A stretch of DNA of 64,000 nt from Rikenellaceae bacterium (GTDB lineage: Bacteria > Bacteroidota > Bacteroidia > Bacteroidales > Rikenellaceae), in assembly GCA_015059965.1 (NCBI GenBank), contig SUZM01000006.1:40066-104065 (forward strand), given 5' to 3'. Numbering within the stretch: position 1 is the stretch's first letter; each line of letters opens with the position of its first letter. Under the pieces are notes generated by a model. That model did no database searches. It saw nothing but the letters and a program-made list of their open reading frames with translations, and had not been told where the DNA came from. Shown piece after piece: positions 8,080-15,823 of the stretch. The translations under genes were made by a program, and so were the position numbers.

Positions 8080-8808
8080 TTAATTGCCTCCGCCAGCCTT
8101 GGGCGGGCCGGTCAGGTTGCCGCCTTCAACGTAGGGCAGATCGTCAAACGACTCCTCTTCTTCCTTCAGTGTAATTTCGGGCATATCCTCGATAAATTCG
8201 GCAAACGGTAAAAATATTTCGCCTTCAAAATAATTAAATTTTTTAGCCTTTTGCGACACCTCGAATTTAAAGTTTTTGCGGATTAAACTCTCTAATGTTG
8301 CTATTTGCTCGGGTTGAATCACATGATTTATATTTACAGGAAACCCGGTTGCCGTTTCAAGAATATTTCCTTTATTGTCTACAACAACATAAACAAAGAG
8401 GTACCAATCATGGAATGGAATCAATTCCTCCTCTTTTGAGAATGCTTCTCGGATGGCATGGTAGAAATAATGTTTATAATAAGTTTGTGGGATGATGATT
8501 CCTGCAATTTCATCGACATGTTCAGAATATTCTACGGCTGTACCATCTGCATATTGACTTCCTCCCATACGAAAATTTCGCACATCCTGCATAATTACAC
8601 TATATTCGCCCCATTTTTGAGCCAATTCTTCAAAACGCCCACGGAATTGTTCTCGCTTTTCCATAACACGTTCCGAATCATTCTTTATTCTATACGAGAT
8701 CGAATCTATAGTTATAATTTTCCCATCACGGTAATGCAGATAATCCACTTGTGACATCACCGGATATACTATAAATAGTGCTATGACTATAAAAAGAATT
8801 CGTTTCAT
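8080..8808 (-). CDS. secreted protein of unknown function, AT-rich
   Basis: A 242-residue protein with a signal peptide (MKRILFIVIALFIVYPVMS, cleavage near SQV). The mature chain is rich in aromatic and charged residues (YYKHYFYHAIREAFSK, WYLFVYVVVDNKGN). The segment after VVVDNKGN, with IATLESLIRKNFKFEV, faintly recalls energy-transducer-like C-terminal domains of exported Bacteroidota proteins, but I cannot assign a family. It ends in a Gly/Pro tail. The base composition is far more AT-rich than the neighbouring housekeeping genes, suggesting horizontal acquisition. It starts 1 bp after the stop of the broken lipoprotein gene and was probably its partner. Confidence 0.6.
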   Translation of the reverse strand: MKRILFIVIALFIVYPVMSQVDYLHYRDGKIITIDSISYRIKNDSERVMEKREQFRGRFEELAQKWGEYSVIMQDVRNFRMGGSQYADGTAVEYSEHVDEIAGIIIPQTYYKHYFYHAIREAFSKEEELIPFHDWYLFVYVVVDNKGNILETATGFPVNINHVIQPEQIATLESLIRKNFKFEVSQKAKKFNYFEGEIFLPFAEFIEDMPEITLKEEEESFDDLPYVEGGNLTGPPKAGGGN

Positions 8809-8809
8809 G

Positions 8810-10297
8810 TTATTTGCAATTTTTCATTAGTTCTTCAAAATTGTTAAATGTGCGACCAAAATCCGATTCAGGATATTTCTCTTTGTCCGAATATTTACTC
8901 AAAGTTCGTATTCGATCGCAGACGACATCGTAAGCATGAAGGGTCTCGTCTTCATTTAGATCATGTGTTTTATTCCATATTTTTATGAGGTCTAACATTT
9001 TTTGTGTTCCTCCAAATTGTCCTACTTTTGTATCATATAATCGTCCCAAATCTTCATAGCCCATCCGCCGATATTCATACCACAACCAACAAGCTTTGGC
9101 TTCAATCTCATAATTCAATTTATATGAATTAAAGCTTTCTGAACCAACTTGACTATGCTGGTAGGCATGAACCAACTCTTCAATTAATACATATGGTCTT
9201 TGTTGTCCGTTTTCATTCCCATCACCGAAATAGATAGTGAATTCATTCCCATCATATCCATTTTTATGCGAATCGGAGTCAACTATAATGGTAATATCCG
9301 CCCCAATAGCATCAATCAGGGTTTTTCCCATGCAGTCGTTATAAATCTCATCCAAAATTTCGGCGACCAGTTCGCTGGTGGTTTGAATATGCTCATTCTT
9401 GTCATACTTGCCATCCTTAAGACTACTCTCCTTGCCCGTGTCGTCACCTATGGGATCATCCGGAATATTTGGTTTTGACGGATCTGTTACCTCCCAGTCG
9501 ATGGGGTCAGGATCCGTTACCGGATTCTCGAGCTTGGGTAGACGAACGATCGGAGGAGCTGTAACGATTACAGGTGGAACATCTCCACCATCCAGGTCTT
9601 CTAGCGCACTTGATCGGGTCTCATCTCCGACAAAGATACGGATATTTTCCACAATGCGGTTGTATTTCTCCACCTCTTCAAGCAACGAGGCATCGTCGGT
9701 CGCATCGCCCAAAAACGCATGGGATAGTTGGCGCCCATCTTCATGGCGTGAAGCGGCCACAGGAAACCCCCGTAGTGTGGTATAGACAATCACTCCCGAA
9801 AAGTCCTCTTTGGGCAGACTGTTCAAAAGCCCCTCTCCGGCATCCTGTTCATAGTTCTCTTCGGTCAGCCGATCGGGGAAATAGAACGCGACATAGGAGG
9901 TTGGATTGCGTTCGCGCAACCGCTCCTCGACAACCACAAGGCGCGGAAAGACCGTAGAGCGCACCGCCGTGCTGTCGGGCAGATAGTGAACCTGCTCATA
10001 ATACCTCTCAGCAATCACTTCCACGTCATAACTCTCGGAAAAATCACACTCCGAGTATTGTGCCCCATCCCACTAGGCTTCGAGGTTGCCCGAATAGAGG
10101 ATTCCAAAGTCGCCCTCCGAGCGTGTAGCGCGGTTGCGGGCAGCCTCATGCGTGGCTCGTGCTCGTTTGAGGGTCAGATTTTGAGGTCTCGACAGGTCGG
10201 GTTCTGTATAGCCATTCGGCTCTTTGAAGCACCCCCACAGTTAAAGAGAGAGAATACCGCAAAGAATACCCTTTCTCAATAGAAATTTAGTTTTCAT
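8810..10297 (-). pseudogene. broken lipoprotein gene with zincin-like domain (two in-frame stops)
   Basis: Reading from the ATG at 10297 gives MKTKFLLRKGILCGILSL, then TAA (10243-10241), then LWGCFKEPNGY. This is a signal peptide and lipobox interrupted by a stop. The frame continues sensibly (GDFGILYSGNLEA) to a TAG (10075-10073) and then into 404 uninterrupted residues. The 3' part has EELVHAYQH followed about 20 residues later by NYEIEAKACW, the spacing of a zinc-protease helix and its third ligand, but Glu replaces the first His of HExxH. The 3' half is AT-rich and the 5' half GC-rich, so the gene may be chimeric. An internal start could still yield a cytosolic fragment. Confidence 0.72.
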
Positions 10298-10796
10298 GGT
10301 ACTTGAATTTAGATATTGGTAATTAATAGATTGGGTTGTCGGATTTAAAGGGCGCAAGTCTGGTGATCGGACAAGCGAATAAGACACTCCTCGCTCTTTC
10401 GGACAGCTCCCGGAACTTAGGAGAGCAGTTGTTGGGGTACGGTTCTCATAGGCGGAAATTTTTTGGTTCTGGTGTAAAGATAGAAAGGTAAATCGAAAAT
10501 AGCAAGGGTTGGCGAGGGAAATTTCTTGCATGGCGTAAAAAAGAGGGTATTTCGCCCGCCAAGCGGGGGAGGGCAGATCGAATGGGCAACAGCCTCATTA
10601 TGCTCTTCCCGGAAGGGGAAATTTACCTGTTGGAATTGGCCGGTGGAAGAAAATGCGGCGCATTACAATTGCCAAGATCGGTCGTCGCCTTTTCGGGGCG
10701 GGCTCCAACATCGGTCGCCCGCAAAAGTCTTTTTGGCAAGTCTTTTGCTTGTCGAGGAGTAACGAACAAGCCAAATTAATATAAAAAAAGAGTATT
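10298..10796. other. intergenic region without recognisable gene
   Basis: Short frames here lack start context, homology cues or conserved motifs. On the minus strand TTGC and TATCTTTA separated by 19 nt (around 10475-10505) could be the promoter of the broken lipoprotein gene. The part close to the catalase is moderately GC-rich and has no clear promoter or riboswitch that I can see. Confidence 0.4.
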
Positions 10797-11750
10797 ATGT
10801 TTTATCATTCCAAAGAGTTACAGTACAAGGCGAGGGTTTCGCGACCCGATGCCCGTTTTGCCCGACTGATGTTGGAGCAGTTTGGTGGGGCCAATGGTGA
10901 GTTGTCGGCCTCGATGCAGTACTTTCTGCAGGCCTTTGCCTGCCACAACCCCTATCCCGAGAAGTATGATATGCTGATGGACATTGCCACCGAGGAGCTC
11001 GGGCACCTCGAGATTGTGGGGGCAACGATTCAGATGCTGCTCACCGGGGCCACGGGCAACCTCAAGGAGGTGGCCGAGCGCGGGCCGATCTTCGAGGAGG
11101 AGTTTTCGAAGGAGGATTTCATCCATGCCGGCTTTGCCAATAATCCGCAGTTCGGAGTGGTCTCGGGCGGAGGTCCGATCTTCTCCAACAGCAATGGCTT
11201 CCCCTGGCAGGCCACCTACATCAATGCCAACGGCGACCTGACCGTTGATCTGCGGTCGAATCTCGCCTCGGAGTCGCGCGCCAAGATCACCTACGAATAT
11301 CTGATGCAGTTCACCGACGACAAGTATGTGCTCGACACGCTCAACTTCCTGATGGCCCGCGAGGTGGCCCACTACCAGCAGTTTGAGGCGGCCTTGGAGG
11401 GGATTAAGCCCAACTTCCCGCCGGGAATCTACCAGTGCGATCCGCGCTATACGAGCTTCTACTCCAACAATTCGACCGATGAGCAGCCCGTGCGTGCCGC
11501 CTGGAACAAGGGGCGCAGCACTCAGCTCGATGAGGAGTGGAACTATATGGGCGATCCGCGCCGAGAGGTGCTGCGCACCCAGGGGCTGACCGAACTCAAG
11601 GCCGAGGGGAGTCCCCGCACCCCCTCATCGGTGGAGGCTCACGACAAGAAACTCGGCAAGAGGCGCGCCGAGGAGATTCGCTCATCGACCCCCAAGGGCG
11701 AGCAGTGCTGGTGCGACTACGACGAGGAGCGTGAGCCCGTTGAGGCGTAG
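10797..11750 (+). CDS. manganese catalase
   Basis: A 317-residue dimanganese catalase that dismutates hydrogen peroxide in the cytoplasm. Metal ligands are visible: Glu35 in GANGELSASMQYF, Glu67 and His70 in ATEELGHLE, and the second-bundle pair in MAREVAHYQQF. The FPWQATYINANGDL strand region is typical of the family. Length is slightly above the usual 270-300 residues because of a charged C-terminal tail ending in GEQCWCDYDEE. The Ser-rich peptide gene follows 70 bp downstream and may share the transcript. In an anaerobe its role is defence against air exposure. Confidence 0.95.
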   Translation: MFYHSKELQYKARVSRPDARFARLMLEQFGGANGELSASMQYFLQAFACHNPYPEKYDMLMDIATEELGHLEIVGATIQMLLTGATGNLKEVAERGPIFEEEFSKEDFIHAGFANNPQFGVVSGGGPIFSNSNGFPWQATYINANGDLTVDLRSNLASESRAKITYEYLMQFTDDKYVLDTLNFLMAREVAHYQQFEAALEGIKPNFPPGIYQCDPRYTSFYSNNSTDEQPVRAAWNKGRSTQLDEEWNYMGDPRREVLRTQGLTELKAEGSPRTPSSVEAHDKKLGKRRAEEIRSSTPKGEQCWCDYDEEREPVEA

Positions 11751-11820
11751 CCCCCGAAACCGCAAGACAACCGGGTCCCGACAGGGCCTGAACAGCGATA
11801 ACACTAAAATATAAACAGCC

Positions 11821-12018
11821 ATGAAGAGAAGTAACACCAAGACGAAGTCCGAATCCTCGGCTTCGCGTGGCACCGCCAAGAGCGGTAGCCCCTCGTCCGC
11901 ATCGTCGGATGCCTCCGCTACCAGGGGGACCAACAGTTCGACTAATGCGGCCAGCCGCGCCAAGGGGTCGCGCAGCAATAATCCCACGGGGATCAACCAG
12001 TACACCAAGAAGAGGTGA
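11821..12018 (+). CDS. Ser-rich basic small protein
   Basis: A 65-residue protein consisting almost wholly of Ser, Thr, Ala, Gly, Asn, Lys and Arg, with a single Ile and no Leu, Val or Phe, ending NPTGINQYTKKR. It must be disordered. The strong positive charge points to nucleic acid binding or a stress-protectant role, both inferred. It follows the catalase by 70 bp in the same direction, which favours a stress-related function. I do not recognise a named family. A reading frame this skewed could be spurious, but the context and the clean ATG argue for a gene. Confidence 0.6.
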   Translation: MKRSNTKTKSESSASRGTAKSGSPSSASSDASATRGTNSSTNAASRAKGSRSNNPTGINQYTKKR

Positions 12019-12073
12019 TGGGTAGCGTGAACCCTCGGAGGGGCGGGGTGCCGGCAACTTTTGCGGCATCCCG

Positions 12074-12105
12074 CTTGCGCTTTTCTCCGCTCTTGATTAT
12101 CTTTG
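12074..12105 (+). promoter_or_regulatory. promoter of the META lipoprotein gene
   Basis: CTTG (12074-12077), 20-nt spacer, TATCTTTG (12098-12105): close to the Bacteroidota consensus. The expected transcript start is about 10 bp before the ATG, giving a very short leader. Confidence 0.65.
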
Positions 12106-12121
12106 CAAACAAAAAAACGCC

Positions 12122-12562
12122 ATGAAGACAAGTAACCTGCTGCTCCGCCTGCTGGCGGTGGCACTTCTGATGGTCGGCTGCTGTGCGCCGTGCCGCACCT
12201 ACCAAAAGCAACAACGCCCTCTGGAGGATACCGAGTGGCAGCTCATCCAGCTCCACGGCCGCAAGATCACCCCCACGGACGAGAACTTCAGCCTGCGCTT
12301 CACGCCGGGCGGCGAGGTGCAGGGCCGAGGTGCCTGTAACCGCCTGATGGGCAGCTATACGACGACCAAAGAGCGCTCGCTGAAGATCGGCCCGCTGGCC
12401 TCGACCCGCATGTTGTGTCGTGATCCCCATGAATCGGAGTTCTTCGCCGCCCTCGAAAAGGCTACACACTATGAGATGGACGGCCCGATGATGCTCCTGC
12501 TCTCCGATGGAGACCTGCTGGCCATCTTCCAATCGAAGGCCCCCTCACCCGCACAAGAGTAA
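12122..12562 (+). CDS. META-domain (HslJ-like) lipoprotein
   Basis: A 146-residue lipoprotein: MKTSNLLLRLLAVALLMVGC is a signal with lipobox MVGC. The rest is a META domain: LEDTEWQLIQLHGRKI, FTPGGEVQGRGACNRLMGSY and GPLASTRMLC match the conserved blocks of HslJ-type proteins, and the C terminus (MMLLLSDGDLLAIFQ) matches the last strands. HslJ-type proteins sit in the outer membrane and are linked to heat-shock and novobiocin resistance in E. coli; the function here is unknown. It has its own promoter. Confidence 0.9.
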   Translation: MKTSNLLLRLLAVALLMVGCCAPCRTYQKQQRPLEDTEWQLIQLHGRKITPTDENFSLRFTPGGEVQGRGACNRLMGSYTTTKERSLKIGPLASTRMLCRDPHESEFFAALEKATHYEMDGPMMLLLSDGDLLAIFQSKAPSPAQE

Positions 12563-12586
12563 CCGCCGGCTCTTTGCCGATGGCAA

Positions 12587-12779
12587 GTTTTTTGCGCTCA
12601 CGGTAAATTTGCGGTGGAGCGAGAGATGGTGAATGGTGGTTTTAGAGTCTAAAGGATCAGACCCCGGAGGGGTCTCAAAAAGCTGCCGTGGTTAAGCGCC
12701 TGCGTTAGGGCTTTCCTCTCCGAAATTTGCAGATGATCTGTTGTTATGCTCCACCGGAATTTTACAGTGAGCCCAAAAC
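12587..12779. repeat. MITE-like element with about 30-bp inverted ends
   Basis: The left end (12587-12620, core GCTCAC.GTAAA..TT.CGGTGGAGC) is repeated inverted at 12748-12779. Inside is a GACCCC/GGGGTC hairpin (about 12660-12674). No reading frame is supported. Its size and ends suggest a non-autonomous mobile element or a large RNA hairpin. Confidence 0.5.
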
Positions 12780-12837
12780 AGCCACGATATGCCACTGGTG
12801 CGCCCCTGCGCGGGCTGCTTAACTCATTGAACAACAA

Positions 12838-12866
12838 AAAGGCGAGAAACGATATTTCTCGCCTTT
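12838..12866 (-). terminator. strong hairpin, terminator-like
   Basis: Perfect 12-bp arms AAAGGCGAGAAA / TTTCTCGCCTTT with a 5-nt loop. Read on the minus strand it runs into TTGTTGTTC. The GCGAGAAA stem is the same as in the tRNA-Lys terminator at 14040-14063. Confidence 0.7.
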
Positions 12867-12897
12867 GTTCCATATTTGTTCAAAGGTAATTATATAT

Positions 12898-12921
12898 CAT
12901 TTTACACCTTGGTGTAAAATG
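12898..12921. repeat. 24-bp near-perfect palindrome
   Basis: CATTTTACACC and GGTGTAAAATG, 11-bp perfect arms around TT. It could be an operator or hairpin; no adjacent gene start explains it. Confidence 0.5.
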
Positions 12922-12930
12922 ACCTCTTTT

Positions 12931-12990
12931 TCAGCCGTCAGGCTGACTAAGTCCCCTGCCCGAGGCGGGGGATTTAGGGGGTGGGTCAGC
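12931..12990. repeat. CCCCCTAAATCCCCC-type hairpin repeat
   Basis: Starts with TCAGCC gtca GGCTGA and continues into an AAGTCCCC..GGGGGATTTAGGGGG hairpin. The same C-rich motif, in opposite orientation, is at 29340-29372. No gene is recognisable between 12991 and 13165. Confidence 0.55.
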
Positions 12991-13165
12991 ATTTATAAAC
13001 ACGGCGGATCGCCGTGAGTAAAAAAAGTGTGCAAAGAGAATTTCGATCCCTATTGTGTAATCTTGTATATAAGCACCTTGTTCAAATGTATAACCTATAT
13101 GCACGACAATTGGGCTAATGCTCACGCATATTCTATTCAAACTTATGCGTCAAGCAACAACCCTT

Positions 13166-13501
13166 TCACCTCTCCTTGTCGCCCTCTTCTACTGATATTG
13201 TGTAACCGTATGACCACTCGCCAAAGTAGTAGCTATAGCTTTTCTTCTCGCCGACACGGAGCGTATATGGCCCGTTTACGCTGCGAGATACATTAGTGAT
13301 ACTCAATGTGATATAATCTTCTCCAATTTCGATTACATTCACATTATGATTTGGCCTTTTGCTCTGAGCCCAATCAATATATCCGAGTTTTAAGTTTGCT
13401 ACAGGTATCTCATAGAGATCGTCGCCACCCATATCTCTACCTGTAACTTCACACTCCTTATATGAGGAGTCAACAAGCTTTAGAATTCTGTTATCAGCCA
13501 T
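13166..13501 (-). CDS. hypothetical protein
   Basis: A 111-residue soluble protein without signal peptide. It has alternating beta-like segments (NVNVIEIGEDYITLSITNVS, GPYTLRVGEKKSYSYYFGEW) and a charged C terminus EEGDKER. The pattern suggests a small beta-sandwich or barrel. No family recognised. It is more AT-rich than the core genes and lies between repeat-rich DNA and the repeated tRNA-Lys ends, so it may be cargo of a decayed insertion. Confidence 0.55.
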   Translation of the reverse strand: MADNRILKLVDSSYKECEVTGRDMGGDDLYEIPVANLKLGYIDWAQSKRPNHNVNVIEIGEDYITLSITNVSRSVNGPYTLRVGEKKSYSYYFGEWSYGYTISVEEGDKER

Positions 13502-13595
13502 AGTCGCATAGTTTTATTGGGCAAGTTACAAAAATAATATCACAATACCAAAAACTTCCTTCAAATTTAGGCTTAACCACCAAAACCACATAAAG

Positions 13596-13647
13596 CGAAA
13601 AGGGAAAAACAAAGTTTTTCCCTTGCAGCACCCCCTCAGGCGCTTGA
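13596..13647 (-). repeat. degenerate copy of tRNA-Lys 3' end plus hairpin (copy 3)
   Basis: On the minus strand the 25 bp at 13647-13623 match the tRNA-Lys 3' end with a few changes (CGCCTGAGGGGGTGCTG). They run into a hairpin AAGGGAAAAAC / GTTTTTCCCTT (13600-13610 with 13614-13624). Confidence 0.6.
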
Positions 13648-13752
13648 CTGCGCTACTTGCAGTAGGCAGTCGTGTGCTCGAGAGTTTACACCCTCCCAAC
13701 CTCCCTGGAAGGGAGGCGACTCCAGGGTTCTCGCTCCCTAAGGGCGCACAAA

Positions 13753-13803
13753 AAAGGGAAAGAGTTTCATCTTTCCCTTTCAGTACCCCCTCAGGGGCTC
13801 GAA
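13753..13803 (-). repeat. exact copy of tRNA-Lys 3' end plus hairpin (copy 2)
   Basis: The 25 bp at 13779-13803 are identical to 14063-14087, which spans the T-loop to just past the tRNA 3' end. They are followed on the minus strand by a different hairpin, AAAGGGAAAG / CTTTCCCTTT (13753-13762 with 13771-13780). Confidence 0.7.
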
Positions 13804-13911
13804 GGTTGCTTGCAACCTCACCGAGGGAGTGTCGCAGTCGCCACTTGTGGCGGTGCGGGAGTACGACCGAGGTAACCCTCCCTAAATTCGAGTCCACTAA
13901 CGGGGTAGATT

Positions 13912-14035
13912 GTTTTGGGGCAGATGTTGTTCTGCATCAGCAGAATATGAGTAGAGTGATGATAGGTGCGAACTTGTGCGCTGACCTATCATCACTCTAT
14001 TCATTACACGCACCGCGTACAGCTGCCCCCAAAAC
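13912..14035. repeat. nested cruciform beside tRNA-Lys
   Basis: Outer arms GTTTTGGGGCAG (13912-13923) and CTGCCCCCAAAAC (14023-14035) enclose perfect 16-bp arms TAGAGTGATGATAGGT (13952-13967) and its complement (13984-13999). It lies immediately downstream of the tRNA terminator on the tRNA strand. No coding frame is supported. Confidence 0.65.
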
Positions 14036-14039
14036 AAAA

Positions 14040-14063
14040 AGCGAGAAACTTTCGTTTCTCGCT
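14040..14063 (-). terminator. tRNA-Lys terminator
   Basis: AGCGAGAAA / TTTCTCGCT hairpin directly after the tRNA 3' end on the minus strand, followed by TTTTGTTTTGG. Confidence 0.85.
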
Positions 14064-14067
14064 TCAG

Positions 14068-14140
14068 TACCCCCTCAGGGGCTCGAACCCTGGACCCCAA
14101 CATTAAGAGTGTCGTGCTCTACCAACTGAGCTAAAGAGGC
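14068..14140 (-). tRNA. tRNA-Lys (anticodon CUU)
   Basis: A 73-nt cloverleaf can be drawn on the minus strand: acceptor GCCTCTT with AGGGGGT (several G-U pairs, including position 1), D arm GCTC/GAGC, anticodon stem CGACA/TGTTG with loop CTCTTAA (anticodon CTT), T arm CAGGG-TTCGAGC-CCCTG, and discriminator A. CCA is not encoded. The first 5' base is at 14140. The G-U at position 1-72 is unusual but the rest is canonical. Confidence 0.92.
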
Positions 14141-14378
14141 ATGCAATATCTTTCGATTGCGAGTGCAAAGATAAGGCAACTTTTTATTCTGTGCAAATTT
14201 TTTTGCAACTTTTTTTCAAAAAAATAAATATTTCTAGTTTTTCTGTTTTTCTAATTCTGCTTATTCTCTTGAGTATCAACGAGAACTGCCTGGTGGCTGA
14301 AAAACCTCTGTTTTGGGGGCTCTTTTCAGCGGTTGGCGCCATTTCGGCGCTTTGAGGGCGGCTCTCCTCTCTTGGCGG

Positions 14379-14981
14379 TTATTTGGGAGAGATTTCGCGG
14401 CGGTTGATCAGGGCGTGGGTGATGGTCAGCTCATCCACATACTCCAGTTCGTCGCCGAAGCCGATGCCGCGGGCGATGGTGCTCACCTTTACGGCGGGGT
14501 ATTGGTTGAGGCGGTTCATCAGGTAGAAGGAGGTGGTTTCGCCCTCGACCGAGGTGGAGATGGCGAGGATTACCTCGCGCACCTCGCCGCGGGCAATGCG
14601 TTCGAGCAGCAGGTCGATCTTCAGGTCCGAGGGGGCGATGCCCTGCATGGGGGAGATCACGCCTCCCAGGACGTGGTAGAGCCCGCGATATTGGCGGGTA
14701 TGTTCGATCGAGAGGAGGTCGGCCACCTGCTCCACCACGCAGATTGTCGAGCGGTCGCGTGTGGGGTCTTCGCAAATGGGGCATCGTTCGCGATCCGAGA
14801 GGTTGTTGCAGCAGTTGCAGTGGCGGATTTCGTTGCGGAAACGGTCGATGCTGCGCGTCATCTCGCCCACCGAGTCGGCCTCCATCTTCAGCAGGTGCAT
14901 GGCCAGGCGGAGCGCCGTGCGGCGCCCGATTCCCGGGAGTTTTGAGAACTCCCCGACAACATCTTGCAGGAGTTGGGACAC
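14379..14981 (-). CDS. recR: recombination mediator RecR
   Basis: About 200 residues. N-terminal helix-hairpin-helix region GEFSKLPGIGRRTALRLAMHLL, then the four-Cys zinc finger CNCCNNLSDRERCPIC, then a Toprim domain (TICVVEQVADLLSIEHT through VILAISTSVEGETTSFYL) and Walker-B-like ending GFGDELEYVDELTI. With RecF/RecO it loads RecA at single-strand gaps. I prefer the GTG at 14981, 5 bp after the batE stop. An ATG at 15020 would overlap batE and add a tail not typical of RecR. Likely co-transcribed with batD-batE. Confidence 0.93.
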   Translation of the reverse strand: MSQLLQDVVGEFSKLPGIGRRTALRLAMHLLKMEADSVGEMTRSIDRFRNEIRHCNCCNNLSDRERCPICEDPTRDRSTICVVEQVADLLSIEHTRQYRGLYHVLGGVISPMQGIAPSDLKIDLLLERIARGEVREVILAISTSVEGETTSFYLMNRLNQYPAVKVSTIARGIGFGDELEYVDELTITHALINRREISPK

Positions 14982-14986
14982 GGCGC

Positions 14987-15817
14987 TCAGATTACTTCGA
15001 TATGACGACTTTCCAACCACCCCTTCTTGCCATCGGCCAGCGTGATCTCGCTCCAGTCGCCCATCTGCTCGCCCACGTCGAGGGTGGTTCCCTCATGGAG
15101 GACGAAGAGGTCGGTGGCGGCCTTATCCGGGGAGCTCTTTACCGGCACCGAAGTCGAGAGTACCACCGCCTTGTTGCGGCTGATCTGCTCCGAGCGGTCG
15201 GCAGCGGCGAAGGCCGTGCAGACCAGGAAGAGGAGTAGGGCGCAGAGCGTGGTGTAGAATCCCGCCTTGCGCAGGTTGAGCCGTTGCGAGAGGAGGTAGA
15301 AGAGTACTGCTCCGAGGGTCAGGGTGAGCAGGATGAGCGAGAGGATGGTCCAGGCGGTGCCGCTCAGGAGCGAGCGCACGGAGCGCATCCATGTCTTGAG
15401 GAAGAACTCGGGGATGGTCTCGATGCGGTCGATCGTGCGGTTCTCGGCCACCGAGAGGTTGTAGCGGGCATCCTCATCTGCGGGGTTGAGCCTCAGGGCG
15501 CGGTGGTAATAGAGGATCGCCTCGCCGAGCTTCTCCTCCTTGAAGGAGGCATTTCCGAGGTTGTAATAGAGCTTCGAGGAGTGCTCTCCGCGCTCGAGGA
15601 TCTGGCGGTAGATGCGCGATGCCGTGTGGAAATCGGAGCGCAGGTAGGCGGTGTTGGCCTCGTCCCACAAGGCGCGGCTGTCGGCCTCTGCGGCTTGGGG
15701 GGCGGGAGCCTCGAGACCTCCGCCGGTGGTGTTTTGCAGGCTGTCGGCAACGGGCTCCTGTCCATAAAGCGTCAGGGCCGCCGCGCATAAGATAAGTGAA
15801 GCGAGCAGGCTTTTCAT
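14987..15817 (-). CDS. batE: BatE: TPR and SH3-type aerotolerance protein
   Basis: A 276-residue membrane protein. Signal peptide MKSLLASLILCAAALTLYG. TPR repeats at about residues 47-125 (WDEANTAYLRSDFHTASRIY and LYYNLGNASFKEEKLGEAIL). Two membrane helices at about 150-205. A C-terminal bacterial SH3 domain (VKSSPDKAATDLFVLHEGTTLDVGE) ends at HIEVI. This order matches BatE of the Bacteroides aerotolerance operon. It starts 6 bp after the batD stop. batA/B/C and the moxR-type ATPase are not adjacent. Confidence 0.88.
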   Translation of the reverse strand: MKSLLASLILCAAALTLYGQEPVADSLQNTTGGGLEAPAPQAAEADSRALWDEANTAYLRSDFHTASRIYRQILERGEHSSKLYYNLGNASFKEEKLGEAILYYHRALRLNPADEDARYNLSVAENRTIDRIETIPEFFLKTWMRSVRSLLSGTAWTILSLILLTLTLGAVLFYLLSQRLNLRKAGFYTTLCALLLFLVCTAFAAADRSEQISRNKAVVLSTSVPVKSSPDKAATDLFVLHEGTTLDVGEQMGDWSEITLADGKKGWLESRHIEVI

Positions 15818-15823
15818 GGTTCG

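Noticed and set aside
10526..10762. 78-codon frame upstream of manganese catalase
   Set aside because: No domain, no upstream signals, unusual Cys/Trp-rich peptide and a second overlapping frame; treated as non-coding.
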